NCBI GenBank assembly: GCA_002937555.1
Contig: PTKB01000110.1
Coordinates: forward strand, 1-8,691
Direction: 5' to 3'
DNA length: 8,691 nt
Origin: Alphaproteobacteria bacterium MarineAlpha10_Bin2
Lineage (GTDB): Bacteria; Pseudomonadota; Alphaproteobacteria; UBA828
Shown here: positions 1 through 4,885 of the stretch, piece by piece
Layout of the letters: each line of letters begins with the position of its first letter
How positions within the stretch are numbered: the stretch's first letter is position 1
Notes under the pieces: model-generated
Databases searched by the model: none
Seen by the model: the letters and a program-made list of their open reading frames with translations, nothing else
What the model was told of the DNA's origin: nothing
Position numbers and translations under genes: made by a program

Positions 1-42
1 CTTCGTCACGATCTCTTCCGGCTTGTGTCTCTTGATTCCCAT
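1..42 (-). CDS. IS3-family transposase OrfA, N-terminal fragment (runs off window)
   Basis: Only 14 codons lie in the window. They read MGIKRHKPEEIVTK, which I recognise as the start of the helix-turn-helix OrfA protein of IS3-family elements (IS407-like group). OrfA binds the element's ends, and a programmed -1 frameshift into orfB normally makes the full transposase. A strong GAGGAGG ribosome binding site lies 8 nt upstream of the ATG and supports this start. Truncation is by the window edge, so whether the element is intact cannot be judged. Confidence 0.7.
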   Translation of the reverse strand, partial: MGIKRHKPEEIVTK

Positions 43-50
43 TCCTTGGT

Positions 51-57
51 CCTCCTC
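51..57 (-). promoter_or_regulatory. Ribosome binding site of transposase orfA
   Basis: The minus strand reads GAGGAGG, eight bases before the ATG at 42-40. It supports the 14-codon reading frame at the window edge as a real gene start. Confidence 0.65.
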
Positions 58-84
58 TACTAACTATAGGGCTGGACCAACTCA

Positions 85-1029
85 TTGGGGGAGGATCACT
101 CACAAGACGCGCTAAGCGACATATTGCGGCTAATCCGGCTCAAAGGGTGTGTCTATTTTCAATCAGACTTTTCCTCGCCATGGGGCATGAAAATAGGTGC
201 AACACCATTTGCTCAGTTTCATGTGATCGTACGAGGACAATGCTGGCTAAACCTAAAGGATGAGCAACATTTCCTCGCGACGGGCGATATCATTGTTATC
301 CCCCACGGCACGGCACATGAACTGCTTGATGACCCTAAAACCGAACCCGTGCCAAGCCTCGATATATTGAATGCAATTCAGTCAGGAGAAATACCTTTTC
401 CTGAGGGCGAATTAACTACCCGGCTGCTCTGTGGTCATTTTGAATTTGACCGGGAGCTAACCCACCCTTTCATTACGGATTTGCCATCACTCATCATTGT
501 AAAAGGCATGGGCCGAAAACAGGAAGGATGGTTGGAGGCCATAACGCCAATTCTTGCTGGCGAAACCGGAGCGGGACAACCAGGCTCAGAATCTATTTCA
601 GAACGTTTGGCCGAGGTTCTACTCATTCAGGTATTGCGAATATATCTTCTTGATCAGCCCACCGGACAGGGATTTCTAACCGCCCTCGCCGATAAACGGA
701 TCAATACGGCCCTGAAGCTCATACACTCAGGAACCAGCCAAGACATAAAGCTAGACGATATCGCAAAGTCAGTCGGAATGTCGCGCTCCAGCTTGGCCGC
801 GCGGTTCAAAGAATTGGTTGGTGATACGCCGATGAATTATCTGACCGCATGGCGGATGCTCAGAGCGAAAGATATTCTGAGATCGGGAAGCCAACCAATT
901 GTAGAAGTAGCGGAACAGGTTGGATATGCCTCGGAAGCAGCTTTTAGCCGTGCCTTTAAGCGCGCGTACAACCAAAACCCTAGCAACTATCGCCGCACTC
1001 GAGAGAGTGCCCAAATATCGAAGATTTAG
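85..1029 (+). CDS. AraC-family transcriptional regulator with N-terminal cupin domain
   Basis: This is a predicted cytoplasmic DNA-binding regulator of 314 residues, the usual length for the cupin_6/AraC subgroup. Residues about 8-200 form the cupin sensor, with H46 and the segment GDIIVIPHGTAHEL at 67-80. Residues 205-305 form the AraC DNA-binding domain: the first helix-turn-helix is about 224-243, the second about 272-292, and the family signature runs through GYASEAAFSRAFK. The TTG start is doubtful. No Shine-Dalgarno lies before it, an in-frame stop is at 67-69, and the proposed IS tip ends at base 84, so the native first residues may have been cut off. The conserved N-terminal block DALSDILRLIRLKG is present, so little protein is lost. 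G+C is about 45-47% in sampled rows, well below the rest of the window, which suggests horizontal transfer. The ligand and target genes are unknown. The convergent operon is an unlikely native target given the composition mismatch. Confidence 0.9.
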   Translation: MGEDHSQDALSDILRLIRLKGCVYFQSDFSSPWGMKIGATPFAQFHVIVRGQCWLNLKDEQHFLATGDIIVIPHGTAHELLDDPKTEPVPSLDILNAIQSGEIPFPEGELTTRLLCGHFEFDRELTHPFITDLPSLIIVKGMGRKQEGWLEAITPILAGETGAGQPGSESISERLAEVLLIQVLRIYLLDQPTGQGFLTALADKRINTALKLIHSGTSQDIKLDDIAKSVGMSRSSLAARFKELVGDTPMNYLTAWRMLRAKDILRSGSQPIVEVAEQVGYASEAAFSRAFKRAYNQNPSNYRRTRESAQISKI

Positions 1030-1075
1030 CTTGGTGTACGAATTTCTTGCGATCAGATAATTGCAGCTGCCGCTC

Positions 1076-1465
1076 TCACTCAATCCCATTCGCGCGCTGG
1101 ACTTCCCGCACGAATGTGATGATGGTTTGCACTTCCGCTTCCGTCACCTGCGGCTGCGGCGGCATGTTGCCGAAGCGCCAGTGGTGAGCCTTGGCGCCGT
1201 AACGGGCAGCGCGGAGGAAGGCGAAATCGCCGTGGTGATTGGGCTCGTAGATTTTGTGGATGAGGGGTGGGCCATTGTTCGTGCCGCCACCGACCATACC
1301 GTGGCACTGGGCGCAATTCTGGATGAAAAGCTGGCCGCCCGTTTGGGCTTCAGGCGATAGTTCCGGCAGCTTGACCGGCACAGCTTCGGCAATGGCCGGC
1401 GCCGCCTGCATGAGCGCGAAGGTGGCGAGTACAAGGGTCCGGACACCAAATAATCTCATGCTCAT
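1076..1465 (-). CDS. Secreted monoheme c-type cytochrome (class I)
   Basis: This 129-residue protein has a signal peptide (about 1-26, cleavage after AIA) and should work in the periplasm as an electron carrier. The heme-binding motif CAQCH is at 51-55, with C51 and C54 as thioether sites and H55 as proximal ligand. M101 in GNMPP is the likely distal ligand, and the terminal helix (about 108-126) is typical of the cytochrome c fold. Its ATG overlaps the stop of the dehydrogenase gene as ATGA, so translation is probably coupled, and it is the last gene of the leftward operon. An alternative start at M3 would change little. The electron donor and acceptor are not identifiable: the neighbouring dehydrogenase is NAD-dependent by its motifs and no terminal oxidase or quinoprotein is in the window. 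The fold assignment is firm; the physiological role is open. Confidence 0.9.
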   Translation of the reverse strand: MSMRLFGVRTLVLATFALMQAAPAIAEAVPVKLPELSPEAQTGGQLFIQNCAQCHGMVGGGTNNGPPLIHKIYEPNHHGDFAFLRAARYGAKAHHWRFGNMPPQPQVTEAEVQTIITFVREVQRANGIE

Positions 1466-2394
1466 TTTGCCTCTTCCTGAAAATGTTTGGCGAGCGCCAT
1501 CAGGCGCCTGTCGCGCCAGGCCTGGCGGGCCGGCTGTTCCCTGAGCGGGAGCTTATTGCGCCGTTCGCCATGTGCTTTAGCGATGACGGCTTCCGACCAA
1601 GGCTCGGCCGGCTCTCCTTGTTTGACGAATTCGAAGAAACCCGGGCCGAGGCGCGCGGCATAGTCCTGCAAGCCACCGGGCGCGTTAAGGTCGATGGTCT
1701 CGAACGGCCCGATGAAGGTCCAGCGCCGGCCGAGGCCCTCCGAGATCGTCTTGTCGATATCCTCGGCCGTGGCGATGCCGGCTTCGAGCAGGCGAAAGGC
1801 TTCCCACAACAGCGCCGCCTGGAGACGGTTGGCGATGAAGCCGTCGACCTCGCGGGTGAGGCGCACCGGCGCCATGTCCACGTCGAGCATTAGGTCCCAG
1901 CATGTTTGCACTGCCGCATCCGCGGTCCAGGGCGCCGGCACCACTTCGACCAGGGGGATGACGTAAGGCGGATTGATCGGGTGCGCGATCAAACAGCGCG
2001 CTGCGCAATCGAGCCCTTCGGTGAACACCGAAGCCGGAATCCCTGAGGAAGACGAGCCGACAATCAGATCCGCGCCCGCCACCTTGTCGATCTCGGCGTA
2101 AAATTCGGTCTTCACATCGGCGCGCTCGAAGACGCTTTCCTGGGCGTAGGCGGCGCCATCCAGCGCCTCGGCCAAATTCCCGGCGATGGAAATGCGCGCC
2201 AGCGCCGCATCGGCATCGTCCAACAAGCCGAAGCCGACCAATTCGCGCATATTGTCGCCGACCCGCGCCAGCGCCTGGCGCGATTGCGCGCCGTCCCCGT
2301 CATAAAGCGAGACCGCATGGCCGGCGCGGGCGAAGACGATGGCCCAGGCGCTGCCGACCAGCCCGGCGCCCAAAATTGCGACTTTGTCCGACAT
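1462..2394 (-). CDS. 3-hydroxyacyl-CoA dehydrogenase family protein, lambda-crystallin / L-gulonate 3-dehydrogenase type
   Basis: This 310-residue NAD-dependent oxidoreductase belongs to the 3-hydroxyacyl-CoA dehydrogenase superfamily. A Rossmann domain (about 3-185) carries GAGLVG at 9-14, with D32 ending the second strand, as expected for NAD rather than NADP. The catalytic histidine is H138 in IAHPINPP, paired with E150 in VEVVPAP; N189 in FIANRLQ is also conserved. The helical C-terminal domain contains GLGRRW and GPFETIDLNAPGG, which resemble lambda-crystallin (L-gulonate 3-dehydrogenase) and carnitine dehydrogenase relatives more than fatty-acid FadB. The substrate is probably a 3-hydroxy acid or acyl-CoA and cannot be fixed from sequence. 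A longer TTG start at 2409 is possible, but it would place the clear GGGAGAA ribosome binding site inside the gene, so ATG at 2394 is preferred. It lies 28 bp after the CobW-like gene and overlaps the cytochrome gene by 4 bp. Confidence 0.9.
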   Translation of the reverse strand: MSDKVAILGAGLVGSAWAIVFARAGHAVSLYDGDGAQSRQALARVGDNMRELVGFGLLDDADAALARISIAGNLAEALDGAAYAQESVFERADVKTEFYAEIDKVAGADLIVGSSSSGIPASVFTEGLDCAARCLIAHPINPPYVIPLVEVVPAPWTADAAVQTCWDLMLDVDMAPVRLTREVDGFIANRLQAALLWEAFRLLEAGIATAEDIDKTISEGLGRRWTFIGPFETIDLNAPGGLQDYAARLGPGFFEFVKQGEPAEPWSEAVIAKAHGERRNKLPLREQPARQAWRDRRLMALAKHFQEEAK

Positions 2395-2400
2395 ATTTAT

Positions 2401-2407
2401 TTCTCCC
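2401..2407 (-). promoter_or_regulatory. Ribosome binding site deciding the dehydrogenase start
   Basis: The minus strand reads GGGAGAA, six bases before the ATG at 2394-2392. It lies within the extra codons of the longer TTG-start frame, which argues for the ATG. Confidence 0.6.
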
Positions 2408-2422
2408 AATGGAGTTATGAAT

Positions 2423-3457
2423 TTACGCCGCGTCTGCGGCGGCGTTGAAAGCGGCGAGCGAGCGCTCGATCAGCGCCCGATCTATATCGTCGACGATGAA
2501 GACGATGCGCGAGCGCCGGTCGTTGTCGGGCCATGCCTTGAGGTGCATCGGCGGGTGCACGACATGCTGCACGCCGTTGATGACCACTGGCGCCGCCACG
2601 CCTTTGACGTTGAGGATGCCCTTGATCCGGAGCACTTTCTCGCCATGGGCATGCAACAACATGGTCATCCAGATGCCGAAGGCGGTCCAGTCGAGCGCTT
2701 CATCGAAGGTCAGCGTGAAGCTGTGGATATGTTCATCGTGTCGGTTGACGTCATGGCTGTGGCGATGATCGCCCGCGGTTTTTTCTTCCGCCGCCAACCA
2801 GCGCCTGACTTCGGCGCCTTTGGTCCGGGGATCGTAAATATCGGCGCGCAGCAGGCGCTTGACATCGACTTCGCCATCGACCGCTTCGATCAGCTCGGCG
2901 GAGGGATTGAGGCGTTCGAGCTTGGCGCGGATACGCGCCGTGTCGGCCGGCTTGGCGATATCGGTCTTGGTCAGAACGATGCGGTCGGCGACGCTCGCTT
3001 GCTTCACGGATTCAGCATGTCGTTTTAATTGCTTGAGACCGTTCACCGCGTCGACCGTGGTGATGATGCTGCCCAAGCGGTAGTGATGCTTGATGACGGT
3101 ATCGGAATTGAGGGTGAAGATAATCGGCGATGGATCGGCGAGGCCGGTGGTCTCGATGATCATGCGCTTGTAACGCGGCACCTCGCCGCGTTCGCGCTTG
3201 CCGTTGAGCTCGATGATCGCGTCCTTGAGATCGTCGCGGATGGTGCAGCACAGACAGCCGCTTTCGAGCAGCACCGTGTTCTCGTCCATTTTCTCGACGA
3301 GAAAATGATCGAGCCCAACATCGCCGAACTCATTGACCAGGACGGCGGCGTCTCTGAGTGATGGGTGTCGCAGCATGCGATTTAACAGGGTTGTTTTGCC
3401 GCTGCCGAGAAATCCAGTGACGATGAAGAGCGGCGTGAGGCGGCTATAGGCTGCCAT
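2423..3457 (-). CDS. CobW/COG0523-family GTPase, probable metallochaperone
   Basis: This 344-residue cytoplasmic G3E-family P-loop GTPase is thought to use GTP hydrolysis to hand metal ions (Zn, Co or others) to client proteins. The Walker A motif GFLGSGKTT is at 15-23, the family metal motif CxCC is at 68-71 (GCLCC), the switch region ETTGLADP starts at 102, and the G4 position reads TKTD at 163-166 instead of NKxD. A histidine-rich linker follows at 231-245 (H231, H233, H235, H240, H243, H245), then the CobW C-terminal domain, about 246-340. All canonical parts are present and the length is normal. Its first 14 bp overlap the end of the MCxLCG protein gene, so translation may be coupled, and a GGAAG sits about 10 nt upstream of the ATG. 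It is not in a cobalamin cluster, so the name cobW would mislead. A likely client is the metal-dependent deacetylase homologue two genes upstream; this is inference from gene order. Confidence 0.93.
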   Translation of the reverse strand: MAAYSRLTPLFIVTGFLGSGKTTLLNRMLRHPSLRDAAVLVNEFGDVGLDHFLVEKMDENTVLLESGCLCCTIRDDLKDAIIELNGKRERGEVPRYKRMIIETTGLADPSPIIFTLNSDTVIKHHYRLGSIITTVDAVNGLKQLKRHAESVKQASVADRIVLTKTDIAKPADTARIRAKLERLNPSAELIEAVDGEVDVKRLLRADIYDPRTKGAEVRRWLAAEEKTAGDHRHSHDVNRHDEHIHSFTLTFDEALDWTAFGIWMTMLLHAHGEKVLRIKGILNVKGVAAPVVINGVQHVVHPPMHLKAWPDNDRRSRIVFIVDDIDRALIERSLAAFNAAADAA

Positions 3458-3785
3458 GGGCGCGAGCTTCCAGGCGGCCGATCAGCTTGGCATCGAGCGG
3501 GTCCGCCGTCTTGCGGGTAATGTTTTCCATAGCCTGCCAGAGCTGCGGCAAATTGATCACCACTTCGCTCGCACCGCCGCTGGCGTTTTGCACGATATAC
3601 TGATTGCCCGCCCAATCGCGCGCGCTGCAGCCATAGTGGCCAAGCACGCGGTTAATAATGGTGATGCGGTAATCCCTCTCTAAATAGCGGCCGCGCCCGC
3701 CGGGCGCATCGTCGGAACGGCCCGCATCGGTGCCGGCTTCGGTCCAATGCGGGCCTTCCATCAACACGCCGCAGAGGGCGCACAT
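3444..3785 (-). CDS. Small conserved-looking protein with N-terminal MCxLCG motif, function unknown
   Basis: I do not recognise an established function. The 113-residue protein has no signal peptide or membrane segment. It begins MCALCG (C2, C5), followed by H13-W14, and has H50 and C53 in HYGCSARDW, a set that could bind a metal ion. The middle part is low in complexity and glycine/aspartate rich (about 17-33), and the remainder is amphipathic and strand/helix-like. It is a real gene by position: it starts 15 bp after the deacetylase stop with a GGAG ribosome binding site 8 nt before the ATG, and its end overlaps the CobW-like gene by 14 bp. The immediate pairing with a metallochaperone GTPase and the cysteine/histidine pattern suggest a metal-handling adaptor or accessory subunit; that is inference. 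Confidence 0.75.
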   Translation of the reverse strand: MCALCGVLMEGPHWTEAGTDAGRSDDAPGGRGRYLERDYRITIINRVLGHYGCSARDWAGNQYIVQNASGGASEVVINLPQLWQAMENITRKTADPLDAKLIGRLEARAHGSL

Positions 3786-3800
3786 GATTGCGCTCCCGCG

Positions 3801-4727
3801 CTATTTCCGTTTCTTGGCGGCCTTGCGCTTCTTCTTGGGCCGCCTGCCGGTGAACGGGATGCGCTTGATGAAATCATCGGCGATTTGATCGAAGGTCATC
3901 CAGCGCACGCCGGAATGGCTGTTGATGTGGCCGATGATGCGCTCCAGCATGAGCAGCGTCTGCGGACGGCCGGAAATATCGGGGTGAATGGTCAGGGTGT
4001 AAACGGCGTAATCCATCTCGCGGTAGACCCAATCGAATTGATCGCGCCACCAATCCTCGATATCGCGCGGGTTGGTCCAGCCGCCGCTGTTGGGCACGTT
4101 CTTCATGAACATCATCGGCGGCAAATCGTCGAGATACCAACTGCCGGGAATCTGCACGATCGGGAAAGTCGAGCCTTTCTTCATCGGCTTCATCCAGCTT
4201 TTCGCCGGCTTGGAATAATCGATCAGGGTCCAGCTTTCGTCGATGCGCATCCAATAGGGCGTGAAATCGTTATGCATCTGGCTGTGGTCGTATTTGATGC
4301 CGCGCTCCATCAGCAAATGCGGCGTCGCGGGGCTCATTTCCCACCACGGCGCGACATAGCCGGTCGGCCGCTTACCCGAGAGCTTCTTGACCTGAGCGAA
4401 CGTTTTATCCAACACGTCGGCTTCCTGCTCGGGCGTCATGGCGATCGGATTTTCATGAGTATAGCCATGCAGGCCGATTTCATGTCCGGCGTCGGCGACG
4501 GCTTTCATTTCACGCGGAAAGGTTTCGATGGAATGGCCCGGAATGAACCAGCTTGTCTGGATACCGAGCGTGTCGAACAGTTTCAACATTCTGGGCGTGC
4601 CGACTTCTGCAGCGAACACGCCACGCGAAATGTCGGAAGGTGAATTGCCGCCCGCGTACGAGCCGATTTGGCCGGCCACCGCGTCGACATCGACGCCGAT
4701 TGAACAGATGATTTCCTTCTTCGACAT
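3801..4727 (-). CDS. NodB-fold polysaccharide deacetylase / cyclic-imidase family protein (HpPgdA-like)
   Basis: This 308-residue metal-dependent hydrolase has the NodB (CE4) barrel fold. The N-terminal GVDVDAVAG and the segments SDISRGVFAAEVG, FIPGHSIETFP, HGYTHENPIAMT, GYVAPWWE, YLDDLPPMMF and QFDWVYREMDYA match my memory of Helicobacter pylori HP0310 (HpPgdA) and the related bacterial cyclic imidases. Expected metal ligands are D15, H87 and H91; H248 in TIHPD is also conserved. There is no signal peptide, so the product should be cytoplasmic, which favours a small-molecule amidohydrolase (imide- or allantoin-like) over peptidoglycan deacetylation. The C-terminus (about 295-308) is a run of lysines and arginines. 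ATG at 4727 is chosen because GGAGG lies close upstream and the family N-terminus begins here; the frame stays open to 4895 without family-like sequence. It is the first gene of the leftward operon. The fold is firm; the substrate is uncertain. Confidence 0.92.
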   Translation of the reverse strand: MSKKEIICSIGVDVDAVAGQIGSYAGGNSPSDISRGVFAAEVGTPRMLKLFDTLGIQTSWFIPGHSIETFPREMKAVADAGHEIGLHGYTHENPIAMTPEQEADVLDKTFAQVKKLSGKRPTGYVAPWWEMSPATPHLLMERGIKYDHSQMHNDFTPYWMRIDESWTLIDYSKPAKSWMKPMKKGSTFPIVQIPGSWYLDDLPPMMFMKNVPNSGGWTNPRDIEDWWRDQFDWVYREMDYAVYTLTIHPDISGRPQTLLMLERIIGHINSHSGVRWMTFDQIADDFIKRIPFTGRRPKKKRKAAKKRK

Positions 4728-4730
4728 TAC

Positions 4731-4737
4731 GCCCTCC
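4731..4737 (-). promoter_or_regulatory. Ribosome binding site deciding the deacetylase start
   Basis: The minus strand reads GGAGGGC, three bases before the ATG at 4727-4725, with the GGAGG core 5 nt away. It overlaps an in-frame upstream ATG, so that upstream codon is unlikely to be the start. Confidence 0.65.
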
Positions 4738-4757
4738 ATGGCATTTGGGATTGCCGG

Positions 4758-4786
4758 AGAGTAGGCAAGCGGCGGTGCGAGATCAA
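4758..4786 (-). promoter_or_regulatory. Candidate sigma-70-like promoter of the deacetylase operon
   Basis: On the minus strand TTGATC (4786-4781) and TACTCT (4763-4758) are separated by 17 bp and lie about 30 bp before the first gene. Four of six and three of six bases match the consensus hexamers, so this is a weak call supported mainly by position. Confidence 0.25.
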
Positions 4787-4806
4787 GCGCGCAAGCCCTG
4801 CCGAGC

Positions 4807-4822
4807 GCGGAATCCATTCCGC
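4807..4822. promoter_or_regulatory. Perfect inverted repeat in the divergent promoter region, candidate operator
   Basis: GCGGAATCCATTCCGC has two perfect 7-bp arms around a 2-bp centre. It sits between the divergent deacetylase operon and the cyclase gene, upstream of both. A seven-A run follows on the plus strand, so the polarity is wrong for an intrinsic terminator of either gene. ATTCCG recurs at 4835-4840. A dimeric regulator site is a reasonable reading, with no evidence for which regulator. Confidence 0.4.
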
Positions 4823-4868
4823 AAAAAAAGGGCAATTCCGTACGAATCCTGTCATCATGGAGATGCGC

Positions 4869-4875
4869 AAGGAGG
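4869..4875 (+). promoter_or_regulatory. Ribosome binding site deciding the cyclase start
   Basis: The plus strand reads AAGGAGG, ten bases before the in-frame TTG at 4886. It is the only strong site upstream of the first membrane helix, and no in-frame ATG or GTG gives a better start. Confidence 0.6.
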
Positions 4876-4885
4876 GTCGCGGCGT

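Larger units (their letters stand above)
1..84 (-). mobile_element. End of an IS3-family insertion sequence (partial)
   Basis: The left edge holds the 5' end of an IS3-type transposase orfA reading leftward. Going outward from its start codon, the minus strand reaches TGAGTTGGTCC, beginning at base 84. IS3-family elements typically end in 5'-TG...CA-3', and orfA usually starts a few tens of bases inside the tip, which fits the 42 bp between base 84 and the start codon. The exact boundary is inferred from this rule; the other end and the target-site duplication lie outside the window. The next base begins the AraC-type reading frame, so the insertion sits at or just inside the 5' end of that gene. 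Confidence 0.55.

Noticed and set aside
46..70. Outward promoter from the IS end driving the regulator (TTGGTC and TATAGG)
   Set aside because: The hexamers match the consensus at only three and four positions, and the spacing is 13 bp, too short for a normal promoter.
2960..2971. TKTD in place of NKxD in the CobW-like GTPase as a sign of lost GTP binding
   Set aside because: The threonine variant keeps the lysine and aspartate, all other GTPase motifs are intact, and I recall it from other COG0523 proteins, so inactivation is not supported.
2339..3028. 229-codon open frame on the plus strand
   Set aside because: It is antisense to the CobW-family GTPase and the dehydrogenase start, both confirmed by motifs.
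3747..4643. 298-codon open frame on the plus strand
   Set aside because: It is antisense to the deacetylase homologue, whose conserved motifs and metal ligands show which strand is coding.
4807..4830. Hairpin next to an A-run as a rho-independent terminator
   Set aside because: On the plus strand the hairpin is followed by A rather than T; on the minus strand the T-run precedes the hairpin. Neither polarity fits, and no gene ends here.
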